A stretch of 64,000 nucleotides of DNA from Alistipes montrealensis (GTDB taxonomy: Bacteria; Bacteroidota; Bacteroidia; Bacteroidales; Rikenellaceae), in assembly GCF_018362775.1 (NCBI RefSeq), contig NZ_JAGYXY010000005.1, forward strand, positions 41,709 to 105,708. The letters run 5' to 3'. Below the pieces are notes generated by a model. The model did no database searches, was not told the origin of the DNA, and was given only the letters and a program-made list of their open reading frames with translations. Of the stretch, positions 9,471 to 18,557 are shown in pieces. A program made the position numbers and the translations under genes. Position 1 is the stretch's first letter; every line of letters begins with the position of its first letter.

Positions 9471-10526
9471 TTAGTTTTTAGGTGAGGGATTCATGATGGA
9501 AATAGCCTCGCGCAGGTGGGGATAGATCAGGGTACGGTTGTAGTAATCGTTTTCCGAGTCCTTGACCAGGATGCCGGCGCGCGTGAAGGTAGGCGACGGA
9601 AGCGTAGCCCAGACAGCCGTAGCATAAAGCGCACGCACCTTCTCACCGTTCTCGTCCTTGGTTCCGAAATACCCGAACACCTTGTCCTTATCGTCGGGAC
9701 GAATCTCCAGGGCTGTAACGATAACTCGGTCAGCAGGAACTCCGGCGGCCTTGACCACAGTCAGTGCCTTGAGCGAAAGATCGTCCTCATTCTGCACGCC
9801 GTCAGTCGGGACGACGATGTAATTACATTCGCCGAGAACGGTGCGGTTCTCTTCCAGCAAGTTGTCGGCACGCCCCGAGAAGATGCAGACATGCTGCTTA
9901 TGGGCGGCCTTCCATGCTGTAACGGGATTGAGGAAAGCCTGCTGCCGTGCATTGTAAGCCGGCAGTTCCTCGTCCCGGATGCTGACCAGCGCCCGGCCCG
10001 TATAGCCGAAAATCAGGCCGTCGTAGCCATACTTGTCACAGAGCGCAAGGTCCTTTTCGGCACATGCGGAGAAGTAGGCCAATGCCTCGTCCTCGGTGAG
10101 TTCGGGATTTTCCTTCACCATTTTGCCCCACGCCGCCTCATAGGTGTCGAAGCTCATCGAATAGAGCACGCGGGTCCCTTTCTTGCGGACCTCGGTCATC
10201 TCCTTGACCAGGTCGGGATGCAGGTTGTCGGGATTGTTGAGGACAATGAAATCCACGCTGTCGGGCAGCGTTGTCAGGTGCTGGGGACGAATCGCGGGAG
10301 CCGCATTCACGGGGTTGTCCATCGTAACGAAGACCACCTTGTGATCGCCCGCCTTGTATGCCCGTAGCGCTTCCATGTACTGCGCGTAAAGCGCCGGATT
10401 CTGCTCTTCGAGCGACGGATTCTTGATGTCGAGACTTTCAGGCTCTACCCAGTCGCCGCACGCCGCAAACAAAAGGGCTGCGACAACCGCGACCGGCAAC
10501 AGAAGGTTCTTGATATTGCGTTTCAT
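9471..10526 (-). CDS. GH18-fold lipoprotein lacking catalytic residues (probable glycan-binding protein)
   Basis: A 351-residue lipoprotein. The ATG at 10526 was chosen because it gives a clean signal (LLFAAC, Cys23); a longer frame starts at 10583 inside the susD 3' end. The body aligns in style with GH18 barrels (VDFIVLNNPDNLHPDLV, GTRVLYSMSFDTYE, CNYIVVPTDG). The place where DxxDxDxE should lie reads DGLIFGYT (169-176), with all acidic residues after the first lost. Such GH18-like proteins next to susD are known as surface glycan-binding proteins. Binding rather than hydrolysis is therefore inferred. Confidence 0.8.
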   Translation of the reverse strand: MKRNIKNLLLPVAVVAALLFAACGDWVEPESLDIKNPSLEEQNPALYAQYMEALRAYKAGDHKVVFVTMDNPVNAAPAIRPQHLTTLPDSVDFIVLNNPDNLHPDLVKEMTEVRKKGTRVLYSMSFDTYEAAWGKMVKENPELTEDEALAYFSACAEKDLALCDKYGYDGLIFGYTGRALVSIRDEELPAYNARQQAFLNPVTAWKAAHKQHVCIFSGRADNLLEENRTVLGECNYIVVPTDGVQNEDDLSLKALTVVKAAGVPADRVIVTALEIRPDDKDKVFGYFGTKDENGEKVRALYATAVWATLPSPTFTRAGILVKDSENDYYNRTLIYPHLREAISIMNPSPKN

Positions 10527-10552
10527 AATGATTTGTCGTTCAAGGTTGGTAA

Positions 10553-12148
10553 TTAGTTGATCCGGGGATTGCAGTCCCACCACAACCGGGTGGACATCTT
10601 ATCCGCACCGCCAAGGAATTCGTTCACGGCAGCCTGAATCGTTTCGCTGTTGGTCTCGTACTCTTTGAGCGGATAGGTCAGGCGACGGGCGCCCAGCGAC
10701 GGTTTCACGTCGGCATTGCGGTTCACGACGACTTCGGCCAGGCGCGGATAGCCCGTACGGCGGTAATCAGCCCACGCCTCGGTTCCCAGCGGGAAGTTGG
10801 CGATCCATTTCTGGGTGATGATCCGCTCCAGGTTCTCCTCGAAAGCGCCGTCATTGGCGGGATTCCATGCGATCTGCACTGTCGACTGCGCCGGGAAAGC
10901 GTATCCCAGGCCGCCCAGGTCTTCATAAGAAGCCGGCTTAGCCGTGCTCTCAGCATAGGCGGATGCGTTCGAAATATTGAAACGTGCGAACGACAGTTCA
11001 ATACCGTTCTTGTAGAAAGTCTCGGCAGTGCCGCCCATCGCCCAGCCGCGCAACGCGCCTTCGGCACGCAGGAAGGCTACCTCCGAAGCATTCATCCACA
11101 TCAGCGAACTGGCGGCCGATACCAGGTACGAGGAATACTGGTCGACAGCTTCGCTCGTAGGAACCGTAATGCCGTTACGCAGACCCACATAGCCGTTGGT
11201 TACGCCCGAAGCCGTAAACTGCGACTGGGTGAAGTAAGCCTCGCGGCGGGGATCGTTGTAGCCGTTCATATAGGAGGTGATGTCGGCAGCCACTTTGTGG
11301 TCGCCCTTACCGCTCTTATACGAATAGAAGCAGATGTAGAAGGGGTTGCCGTCCTTGCCGAAACCGGTGTACATCGCATTGTCGGTGTTATCGGTCATGA
11401 CGCCCACTTCCGAACCGACAGCTTCTTCGGCCATCTCCTGGGCCAGTCCCGCATTGGCATAGACCACGCGCATCGCAAGGCGCAGCTTGAGCGAATTGGC
11501 CAGTTTGCACCACTTCTCCAGGTTGCCGCCGTAGAGACGGTCGGCGTCCGAAACGATGGAGTTGGTCCGGTTGACCGTCAGCGTCGCAATGGCGTCGTTC
11601 AAGTCCTTGAACATAGCTTCGTAAACCTTTTCTTCCGAATCCAGGGCGACGGCTCCGGAACCGGAACCCAGCGCCGTGTAAGGAATCGGGCCGTAGGTGT
11701 CGACCACGCGGCTCAGACCCATCACCTTGACCACCTTGGCCACAGCGATGGCATTCTGATCGTTGGTGATATTCTCCAACTCGAAGTAGTTGGCGATGAT
11801 TTTCTGGTAGACTGTTTCGTAGAACACCTCCGACCAGTTCGAAGCGGGTTGGTAAGTTGCGAACGAATTGGCATTGAAACCGGCGTTGGCATCGACGAAA
11901 TAACCGCCGTAAACACCTCCCAGCAGGATATCGGTAAACTGACACTGGTTGACATCGGTCGGGATCACCCAGCTCTGCATCGTAGTGAGGTAGGAGCGCA
12001 TGGCATAGCCGTCGCGGTCCATCTCACCCGGCGTTACCTCGTAAGGATTCTTGTTTATTTCTTCATAATTGGCCGTACAGGCAACCGAAAGCGTGAGCAT
12101 CCCGAGGACGGCCTTCATGAATATATTGATTCTCATGACGTTTTTCAT
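10553..12148 (-). CDS. susD: SusD-like glycan-binding lipoprotein (RagB/SusD)
   Basis: The outer-membrane lipoprotein that forms the lid on the SusC channel and binds the glycan. The frame is open from 12169, but the ATG at 12148 is preferred: it falls just after the susC stop and gives a 531-residue protein with lipobox LSVAC. Typical features are NYEEINKNPYEVTPGEM near the N-terminus, EKVYEAMFKDLNDAIATL, LYGGNLEKWCKLANSLKLRLAMR (SusD helical repeats), SLMWMNASEVAFLRAEGAL and a C-terminal WADYRRTGYPRL. The closest group is the SusD/RagB subgroup found with GH18 endo-glycosidases. Co-transcribed with susC with one base between them. Confidence 0.95.
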   Translation of the reverse strand: MKNVMRINIFMKAVLGMLTLSVACTANYEEINKNPYEVTPGEMDRDGYAMRSYLTTMQSWVIPTDVNQCQFTDILLGGVYGGYFVDANAGFNANSFATYQPASNWSEVFYETVYQKIIANYFELENITNDQNAIAVAKVVKVMGLSRVVDTYGPIPYTALGSGSGAVALDSEEKVYEAMFKDLNDAIATLTVNRTNSIVSDADRLYGGNLEKWCKLANSLKLRLAMRVVYANAGLAQEMAEEAVGSEVGVMTDNTDNAMYTGFGKDGNPFYICFYSYKSGKGDHKVAADITSYMNGYNDPRREAYFTQSQFTASGVTNGYVGLRNGITVPTSEAVDQYSSYLVSAASSLMWMNASEVAFLRAEGALRGWAMGGTAETFYKNGIELSFARFNISNASAYAESTAKPASYEDLGGLGYAFPAQSTVQIAWNPANDGAFEENLERIITQKWIANFPLGTEAWADYRRTGYPRLAEVVVNRNADVKPSLGARRLTYPLKEYETNSETIQAAVNEFLGGADKMSTRLWWDCNPRIN

Positions 12149-12149
12149 T

Positions 12150-15100
12150 TTAGAATTTGAGACGTACATTGAAGCCGACGCTTCGCATCGAAGGCATCAT
12201 GAAGTTATCGATACCCTGGTAGTAGTTGCTCGTGGTAGCCACGGCTTCGGGATCGAACGGCGCTTTGTTGTAGATCATCCAGAGATTACGTCCCACCAGC
12301 GAAATGGTCATTTCGAGCAGGCCGCCCAGCTTCTTGCGCGGAATGGTGTAACCGATCGACGCCTCCTGCAGGCGCAGGTTCGTAGCCGAATAGGTGTAAT
12401 ACTGCGGAATCAGGTCGCCGCTGCCGATAGTGCGATACCACGTCTGGGCATTGATCTGGTCGTTGCCGTTGATCACGACACCGCCTGCATCGCGCGCATC
12501 GGCCGAGTCGCCGGAAACGCCGTAAAAGTCGAGCATGGCCTGCGTGCGCGAGAAGACCACGCCGCCCAGGCGGGCGGTAACCAGGAAGCCGAAGTTGAAC
12601 TGCCCCCAGCGGAAATCGTTGCGCCAGGCAAGGTTTGCATCGGGCAATACCGATCCGAGCTTGATATAGCTGGCCGAACTGGTCTTATTGTCGATGCCCA
12701 CGCCGCCGTCACGGTCGACGTAAATATCGCCGTTGGAGTCGCGAAGCAGGTCGGCGCGCGAGTAAAGATCGCCCAGCGAACCGCCCTCGCGGAGGACGAA
12801 TTTCGCATTGTTCAGTCCGCCGACAACCAGGTCGCCGATAGCCCAGGGCTTACCTGTGTTGGGGTCGATGACATTGTCGGCCAGTTCCATGATCTTGTTG
12901 CTGTTGGAACTTGCAGTAAAGTTGGAGCTCCACGAGAACTTGCGCCACGTGTTCGAATAGCCCAGCGCGAGTTCGACACCGCGGTTGCGGACATCGCCCG
13001 ACTGCACGTAAACCTTGCTGTATTTCGAACTGGCGGGAATACCCGTATTGAAGGTCTGGTTGATAGTACGCGTGCTGTAGTACGTAGCGTCGAAGTTGAA
13101 ATGACGCAGGAAACGCATCGTCAGACCGATTTCGAACGACTTCGTGCGCTCGGGTTTCAGGTTGTAGAGCGGATTCTGCGACGAGAGGCTCCAACTGCTG
13201 GAGGAGTTGCTCCATTCACGGGTCGGATTGGCGTAGAAACGCGAGAAGGCCAGACCCACCGAAGCGTACGACGTACGCAGCTTGATGTAGGAGAGGTTTT
13301 CGGGCATGTTGGGGATGATCTCCGACAGCAACACCGAAAGGCCGACCGAAGGATAGAAGAACGACGAATTCTTCGAATTGGGACCCGCCAACTGCGACGG
13401 CCAGTCGTTACGGCCCGTAACAGTCAGGTAATAAGTGCCTTTGTAACCTACTTCGGCCGAAGCGAAGACCGACTGAGCCTGTTCGCGATAACCGATCTGC
13501 TCGCGTACGGTCCCCGAATTGGAAAGGTTGTAAACGTTGAATACGTTGGGAATGTTGTTCGGCTCCTTGATCTCGTTGCCGTCCTTGTCGTAACCGATCA
13601 CCTTACCGTAGGCGATCGGACCGCGCACCTTCACCGCGTCGGACTGCATGTCCGAAATAGAGGCGCCGGCGTTGACCTGCAGCGTCCAGTTGTCGCCGAA
13701 CGACTTGTTGATGTTGACCATCACGTCGCCGTAGGTCTGCTTGTCGTTCTGTTTGGTGATGCCGTACATACCGTTGGGCGAGTTTTCGGCCAGCAGCAGG
13801 TTGGTCGAAGCCGAATACTTCTCGGTGAACGTGCTGTTGGAATTGTCGATCTGGATGCGTCCCGACACCGAAAGCCAGTCGAGAATCTGGTAAGAGAGCG
13901 AGGCGTTGAGCTTATAGCGGTCCTTGCGCGTCTCGCGCAGGTTGCGGTAGCTGCTCCAGTAGGGGTTCTGCATCTGGAGTTCGTCCTGGCCCATCGTCGG
14001 CCAGTACTGCTCCGAGATCTGGCGTGCGGGATTCCAGCGCTCGTACATCTTGATGTCCGACCAGTCGTCGCCGCGCGGGAAGAGATAAGCCGCCACGACG
14101 GGATTGGCGTAGAGGCCCTGATTGATCATGTTCCGGTCCTTCTGGATGATGTAATTCGCACCTACGTCGAGCGTCAGTTTATCCTTGAGGAACGACGTGG
14201 TGTTGCGGAACGTAAAGTTGTAACGGTCGTAGCCGTTGTTGGGAACGACGCCGCGCGAATTGACGGCTCCGGCCGACAGGTAGGTCTGGTTCTTCTCCGT
14301 ACCGGTCGAGAAGGTTACGGTCTCGGTTCCCACGACGCCCGTCTGGAAATAATCGTCCGCAGGGTCATAACCGCGGTAATTCGATTTGTTGAGTTTCTCA
14401 CCCCACGAAAGGATGTTGTTGGCCTTGCCCGAGAGCACGTCGCCCGTGCCGTAGCGGGTTTGGAAAACGGGCATCACGAAGGGCGAGAGTACCTCGGTAT
14501 TGCTCGATACGGTTACGGTAGTCTGTCCGACGCGGCCTTTTTTCGTGGTGATCAGGATGGCGCCGTTGGCGGCATCCGAACCGTAAAGGGCGGCGGCAGC
14601 AGCGCCCGAGAGGACGGTCATCGTCTCGATATCCTCGGGATTGAGGTCGGCGATAGCCTCAGAAGAGCCCTGCGAAGCGTTCTCCTCACTGCCGTCGCTG
14701 CGGAAGTTGCTCATCGGAATACCGTCGATGACATAGAGGGCGTTGGACGACTGTTCGATCGACTTGGCGCCTCGCATAATGACTTTCGATGCGCCGCCGA
14801 CGCCCGACGACGAAGCGTTGATGTTCAGACCGGCGACCTTGCCGTTCAGCGCGTTGATGAAGTTGGCATCCTTGACCGTGGTAAGTTCTTCGGCCTTGAC
14901 CTGCTGTGCGTTGTACGACAGCGCCTTCTCCGAACGCTTGATACCCAGGGCCGTTACCACGACCGCATCCACGCTCACGGCTGACTCGGTCAGCGTGATA
15001 TCGATGTTAGTGCGCGTGCCTACGGGAACTTCGACGGGTTCATAACCCAGGTAATTTACGGTCAGTACAGCCGACGTTGCGGGGGGGGGAATTTGCAGTG

Positions 15101-15554
15101 AATAACTTCCGTCGAAACCGGTACTCGTTCCGATGGTCGTACCTTTTACCAGCACAGCAGCGCCGATAATCGGACCGTTCTTGTCGACGACCTTACCGGT
15201 TACCGTCACGGGTTTCTGCGGATCGGCAACAGCGGGTTTCTGCGAAAGGACGACGGAGGTGTTCTCGACGGCATAGTTGACGTTAGCCAACCGGGCAATC
15301 CGGTCGAGCACGCCTTTCAGCGATTCGTCTTTTACGTCGAGCGAGATCTTTCGTGCGACATCGACATTCTTGTCGTACACGAAAAGATAAGTGGTTTGTT
15401 TTTCGATTGCATTGAGCACCTGCTCCAGGGGAGCGTCCGAAACCTTCAGGGTTACCGGTACGGACTGTGCACGCGTTTGTCCGGCCGCGAGGCAGAACGC
15501 AAGCGTCAAAAGAGGCAAGAGCAGTTTTGCCCTTACGTGATCTTTCATTTTCAT
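12150..15554 (-). CDS. susC: SusC-family TonB-dependent glycan transporter with STN domain
   Basis: A 1134-residue outer-membrane transporter. The order is: signal peptide ending about residue 29; an STN (secretin/TonB N-terminal) domain at about 33-105, typical of receptors that signal to a FecR anti-sigma factor; a CarboxypepD_reg domain at about 113-195 (VTGKVVDKNGPIIGAAVLVKG); a plug at about 200-330 with DAVVVTALGI, NALNGKVAGLNI, VIMRGAKSI and ALYVIDGIPM; then a beta barrel to the C-terminal VGFNVRLKF. The STN domain fits the ECF sigma/FecR pair encoded just upstream. A run of nine C at coding positions 15089-15081 encodes three Pro in the CarboxypepD_reg domain and could slip. Glycan specificity (N-glycan) is inferred from the GH18 neighbour. 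Confidence 0.97.
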   Translation of the reverse strand: MKMKDHVRAKLLLPLLTLAFCLAAGQTRAQSVPVTLKVSDAPLEQVLNAIEKQTTYLFVYDKNVDVARKISLDVKDESLKGVLDRIARLANVNYAVENTSVVLSQKPAVADPQKPVTVTGKVVDKNGPIIGAAVLVKGTTIGTSTGFDGSYSLQIPPPATSAVLTVNYLGYEPVEVPVGTRTNIDITLTESAVSVDAVVVTALGIKRSEKALSYNAQQVKAEELTTVKDANFINALNGKVAGLNINASSSGVGGASKVIMRGAKSIEQSSNALYVIDGIPMSNFRSDGSEENASQGSSEAIADLNPEDIETMTVLSGAAAAALYGSDAANGAILITTKKGRVGQTTVTVSSNTEVLSPFVMPVFQTRYGTGDVLSGKANNILSWGEKLNKSNYRGYDPADDYFQTGVVGTETVTFSTGTEKNQTYLSAGAVNSRGVVPNNGYDRYNFTFRNTTSFLKDKLTLDVGANYIIQKDRNMINQGLYANPVVAAYLFPRGDDWSDIKMYERWNPARQISEQYWPTMGQDELQMQNPYWSSYRNLRETRKDRYKLNASLSYQILDWLSVSGRIQIDNSNSTFTEKYSASTNLLLAENSPNGMYGITKQNDKQTYGDVMVNINKSFGDNWTLQVNAGASISDMQSDAVKVRGPIAYGKVIGYDKDGNEIKEPNNIPNVFNVYNLSNSGTVREQIGYREQAQSVFASAEVGYKGTYYLTVTGRNDWPSQLAGPNSKNSSFFYPSVGLSVLLSEIIPNMPENLSYIKLRTSYASVGLAFSRFYANPTREWSNSSSSWSLSSQNPLYNLKPERTKSFEIGLTMRFLRHFNFDATYYSTRTINQTFNTGIPASSKYSKVYVQSGDVRNRGVELALGYSNTWRKFSWSSNFTASSNSNKIMELADNVIDPNTGKPWAIGDLVVGGLNNAKFVLREGGSLGDLYSRADLLRDSNGDIYVDRDGGVGIDNKTSSASYIKLGSVLPDANLAWRNDFRWGQFNFGFLVTARLGGVVFSRTQAMLDFYGVSGDSADARDAGGVVINGNDQINAQTWYRTIGSGDLIPQYYTYSATNLRLQEASIGYTIPRKKLGGLLEMTISLVGRNLWMIYNKAPFDPEAVATTSNYYQGIDNFMMPSMRSVGFNVRLKF
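15081..15089 (-). repeat. Homopolymer tract C9 inside susC
   Basis: Nine consecutive G on the + strand (C9 in the coding sense), read as CCC CCC CCC (Pro-Pro-Pro) near codon 156-158 of susC. The gene is in frame at this length. Gain or loss of one base would truncate SusC before the plug. Confidence 0.9.
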
Positions 15555-15736
15555 ACGTTGGTAGTTAATTTAGGTTAGGCATCCCGTTTCGGGGACTTCC
15601 GGATAACCGCCATCCGGCAGGGGATTGAGATTTTCAGCTGGTCAAACATGAAAATCAGGTTTGAAGTCGGGCTAAAATTCTTCGCTCATATGAATTGGTT
15701 TTAGGTTAATGATAGCAGTGGTTTTCGGTCAGGAAA
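15555..15736. promoter_or_regulatory. fecR-susC intergenic region, probable ECF sigma target
   Basis: This 182-base gap separates fecR from susC. No TAnnTTTG element faces susC here, unlike most other operon heads in the window. This fits transcription by the alternative ECF sigma factor encoded two genes upstream. A small hairpin (CCGGAT/ATCCGG near 15600-15620) lies in the leader but has no T-run. The ECF promoter itself cannot be identified by eye. Confidence 0.35.
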
Positions 15737-16669
15737 TTATTGTATATAGATGGTATCTTTGGCTTCGTTCCGCGTATATTTGAAATCGGCGCTTTGCTGC
15801 AGAACCCAGAGAGCATGGTCTACACCCTCTGCGATACGGATCTTGCCCGTAAAGCGGTTGGGAACCATCAGACGCTGCACCTCGATTTTCACCCCGTAAT
15901 ATTTTTCGAACTCTTCGATCAGCTCCATAAAGGTCGCATCCCGGAAAGCGATCAGGCCTTCGCGCCACTGGAACTGCTCGTATTCGGGAATCCGGTCGAC
16001 GACCAACCGTCCGTTGATATGGCTCACCTGTTCGTCGGGCCTGAGCAGCACCTGGTTTCGAGGGTCGTTTCGGTCGGTTACGCGGACTTTTCCGTCGACG
16101 AGAGCCGTAACGAACTCGTTTCGTTCGGAATCCGCCAGCACGTCGAACTTCGTACCGAGCACCTCCACATCACAGGCGTAGGTCTCGACGATAAACGGAT
16201 GTTCTTCGTCGTGCGACACTTCGAAGAAGGCTTCGCCGCTCAACTGCACCTTACGGTATTTGCCGGCAAAAAAGCCCGGATATTTCAACTCGGAAAGCGC
16301 ATTCATGCAAACCTTCGTGCCGTCGGGCAGCACCACGTCGACACGCTGGCCCGCGGGTACGGAAATCGTATTGCCGGCATAAAGCAGCCTGTCGTAAACG
16401 CGGTGTACATAGCCGCCGCCGACAATGGCGGCAACCAGAACCGCAGCGGCATATCCGACAGCCTGGCGCGCCCAACGGGGCAGCGTGAACGTTTTCCGCT
16501 TCACCTGCTGCTCCGGGCTTACGAGCATCAGCATCGCGTCGAACAGACGCCGCTCGGAAAGCATTTCCTCCCGGTGCGCCGGGCTCTCGTCGAGCCAGTC
16601 GAGAATAAGCCGTTCTTCCTCTTCTGTAGTACGGCCTTCAAAAAATCGAACCAATAATTCCTTTTCCAT
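15737..16669 (-). CDS. FecR-family anti-sigma factor
   Basis: A 310-residue inner-membrane anti-sigma factor that holds the ECF sigma factor until SusC signals that its glycan is bound. The N-terminal cytoplasmic part (1-75) has the FecR_N-like LLVRFFEGRTTEEEERLILD. One membrane span lies at about 72-92 (AVGYAAAVLVAAIVGGGYV). The periplasmic FecR domain (about 100-215) contains VPAGQRVDVVLPDGTKVCMN, KYRKVQLSGEAFFEVSHDEE and VLGTKFDVLA. A C-terminal STN-like DUF4974 domain follows (about 245-310, FMELIEEFEKYYGVKIEV, FTGKIRIAEGVDHALWVLQ). It lies 93 bases downstream of the sigma factor gene. Confidence 0.96.
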   Translation of the reverse strand: MEKELLVRFFEGRTTEEEERLILDWLDESPAHREEMLSERRLFDAMLMLVSPEQQVKRKTFTLPRWARQAVGYAAAVLVAAIVGGGYVHRVYDRLLYAGNTISVPAGQRVDVVLPDGTKVCMNALSELKYPGFFAGKYRKVQLSGEAFFEVSHDEEHPFIVETYACDVEVLGTKFDVLADSERNEFVTALVDGKVRVTDRNDPRNQVLLRPDEQVSHINGRLVVDRIPEYEQFQWREGLIAFRDATFMELIEEFEKYYGVKIEVQRLMVPNRFTGKIRIAEGVDHALWVLQQSADFKYTRNEAKDTIYIQ

Positions 16670-16762
16670 GACATATTAATAACACGCAACCCGGAGATAT
16701 CCCTGAAAAAAAATCGTTTTTTTTCGAAGGATCTTCGGGCAACGCTGGTAAATAAAACAGAA

Positions 16763-17350
16763 CTAATTGATATAAAACCAGAAAGCAAGTATGGCAAGAT
16801 AATCTTTCAGAGCGATGCGTAGCATCTTCGTAGCCTTCGACACCTCGAATTCCACACTTTTGACCGTCGTATCCATTTCCGCGGCAATCTCTTTGTAACT
16901 CTGGTCGTGAAAACGGCTGCGCGTAAAGATTTCGCGCGTCCGGGCAGGCAACGATTCGAGGGCGCGCTCCACTAGGCGGCGCGCCTCCTCGCTGAAAAGC
17001 TCTTCGGGATCACAGGCCTGAAGCGTCGCGATGCGCGTATGGAGAACCCGCGTGTCATGCGTGTGGATGTTCTCCGCAGCACGGGTGCGCACTTCCTGCC
17101 CGCGCAGGTAGTTCAGGCATTTATTTTTGACGATGGTAAGCGTATAAGGCGGGAAAGAGGCTTCGGTAAGCATTTCACGGCGTTCCCACGCCGCCACAAA
17201 ACTCTCCATGACGATGTCCTCGGCGGCTCCCAGGTTCAGGGTGTACCCCGCGGCAAAACGGATAAACCGCATCTGATACTCCTTGAACAGGCGGTTAAAT
17301 GCAGTAAGATCCAGAACAGCACCTGATTGAGAGGTCTCCAATTTCATCAT
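16763..17350 (-). CDS. ECF RNA polymerase sigma-70 factor
   Basis: A 195-residue sigma factor of the Bacteroidetes SusC/FecR-linked type. Region 2 (FNRLFKEYQMRFIRFAAGYT, AEDIVMESFVAAWERR) is followed by a linker, then region 4 (LVERALESLPARTREIFTRS, SYKEIAAEMDTTVKSVEFEV, a helix-turn-helix). The frame is open further upstream into pyrB sequence, but that part is not sigma-like. The double ATG at 17350/17347 gives the usual length and lies 19 bases after a promoter. It would direct transcription of the SusC operon when FecR releases it. Confidence 0.95.
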   Translation of the reverse strand: MMKLETSQSGAVLDLTAFNRLFKEYQMRFIRFAAGYTLNLGAAEDIVMESFVAAWERREMLTEASFPPYTLTIVKNKCLNYLRGQEVRTRAAENIHTHDTRVLHTRIATLQACDPEELFSEEARRLVERALESLPARTREIFTRSRFHDQSYKEIAAEMDTTVKSVEFEVSKATKMLRIALKDYLAILAFWFYIN

Positions 17351-17368
17351 AGCTTTTCTTAGCCTAAA

Positions 17369-17398
17369 CAAATTTAGCAAAAAAAACGGAACAGTCAA
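17369..17398 (-). promoter_or_regulatory. Promoter for ECF sigma-fecR
   Basis: Minus strand: TTG (17398-17396), 19 bases, then TAAATTTG (17376-17369), a full match to the -7 TAnnTTTG. It lies 19 bases ahead of the sigma factor ATG and just after the pyr operon terminator. Confidence 0.82.
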
Positions 17399-17410
17399 GG
17401 AATTACACGT

Positions 17411-17455
17411 AAAAAGCGCGCGCCCGGTACAGCATATGCGGTATCGGGCGCGCGC
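17411..17455 (-). terminator. Terminator of the pyrimidine operon
   Basis: A 15-bp GC-rich stem (17416-17430 with 17441-17455, one G-T wobble) and a 10-base loop. On the minus strand it is followed by five T (17415-17411). It sits 16 bases after the pyrB stop codon. Confidence 0.93.
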
Positions 17456-17471
17456 TGAAACGGTAAAAAAG

Positions 17472-18557
17472 CTACCTGGCTTTCGCTTCGCAGTAGGCGC
17501 AGCGGCAGGTTCCGTCCGCCTGGCGGTGAAAAAGCAGGTCCACATCCTCCGAAGCGGAGATGCAACGGCGGTTGGGGCATTCGTATTCGTTGACGACATA
17601 CTGTTCGCCGAAGACCGGGGTATGCTCGAAGGGTTTGTTCTCGTCGGCCCAGCGCAGCAGCGTGTAGATCAGCGCCATCCGGACGAACTTACCGTTCTCG
17701 ACCTGGCGGAAATAAGCGGCACGGGGGTCGTTGTCCACGGCGCGCGTGATTTCGTTGACGCGCGGCAGCGGATGGAGGATGATCATATCCTCTTTGGCAG
17801 TCGTCAGTTTCTCGGGATCGAGCACGAAGCTGTTTTTCACGCGGTCGAACTCCTCTTCGTCGAGGAAGCGCTCCTTCTGGACACGCGTCATGTAGAGAAT
17901 ATCCAGCTCGGGCATCACCTCCTCCATCGTCTCGACCTCGCGGAACTCCAGTTTCGAGTTCTCGGCCATCTCGGTGAGCATGTAGTCCGGCAGGCGCAGC
18001 TCCTGGGGAGCGATCAGGATCACCTTAATATTCGAATAACGCGACAGCGCCTTGATCAGCGAGTGGACCGTGCGGCCGAATTTCAGGTCGCCGCAGAACC
18101 CGATCGTCATGTTGTCGAAGCGGCCTTTTTCGCGCTTGATCGTCAGCAAGTCCGTAAGGGTCTGCGTCGGATGGGCATGGCTGCCGTCACCGGCGTTGAT
18201 AACCGGAATGCCCGCATACTGCGAAGCTACGAGCGGCGCGCCCTCCTTGAAGTGGCGCATGGCGATGATGTCGGCGAAGCAACGGATCACACGTACCGTG
18301 TCGGCCACCGTCTCGCCCTTGGACACCGACGAAGAGTTGGCGTCGGAGAAGCCGATGACCTGTCCCCCGAGTTCGAGCATCGCCGAAGTAAAGCTCAGGC
18401 GCGTACGGGTCGAAGGTTCGTAAAAGAGCGTAGCCAGCTTCTTGCCCTTGCACGCCTCGCTGTATTTGGCGCGGTTGGCGATGATATCCTCCGCCAGGGC
18501 TACGATCTGCTCGGTTTCCTGTACCGTGAGGTCGGTGGGATCAATTAAGTGTCGCAT
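17472..18557 (-). CDS. pyrB: Aspartate carbamoyltransferase with C-terminal PyrI-type zinc domain
   Basis: Joins carbamoyl phosphate and aspartate in the second step of pyrimidine synthesis. Residues 1 to about 306 are a normal catalytic chain: [12 protein letters not shown] (carbamoyl-phosphate site), [19 protein letters not shown], and [11 protein letters not shown]. About 55 extra residues follow, ending CPNRRCIS...[11 protein letters not shown]. They hold Cys327-x4-Cys332 and Cys353-x2-Cys356, and match the zinc-binding domain of the regulatory chain PyrI (CPNxxCIS...CxYCE in E. coli). The nucleotide-binding N-terminal domain of PyrI is absent, and no separate pyrI is present in the window. 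It is the last gene of the operon, 184 bases after pyrE. The catalytic function is secure. The fused domain probably replaces the catalytic-regulatory zinc contact but would lack ATP/CTP control. Confidence 0.97.
   Translation of the reverse strand: MRHLIDPTDLTVQETEQIVALAEDIIANRAKYSEACKGKKLATLFYEPSTRTRLSFTSAMLELGGQVIGFSDANSSSVSKGETVADTVRVIRCFADIIAMRHFKEGAPLVASQYAGIPVINAGDGSHAHPTQTLTDLLTIKREKGRFDNMTIGFCGDLKFGRTVHSLIKALSRYSNIKVILIAPQELRLPDYMLTEMAENSKLEFREVETMEEVMPELDILYMTRVQKERFLDEEEFDRVKNSFVLDPEKLTTAKEDMIILHPLPRVNEITRAVDNDPRAAYFRQVENGKFVRMALIYTLLRWADENKPFEHTPVFGEQYVVNEYECPNRRCISASEDVDLLFHRQADGTCRCAYCEAKAR

Noticed and set aside
12069..14984. 971-codon + strand frame opposite susC
   Set aside because: Shadow of susC; no recognisable protein motifs.
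15590..15625. Hairpin in the susC leader as an attenuator or riboswitch
   Set aside because: Only six base pairs, no T-run and no leader ORF of note.
16763..17599. 278-residue reading of the ECF sigma factor
   Set aside because: The first ~83 codons overlap pyrB and its terminator and are not sigma-like; the double ATG at 17350 after a consensus promoter is far better.
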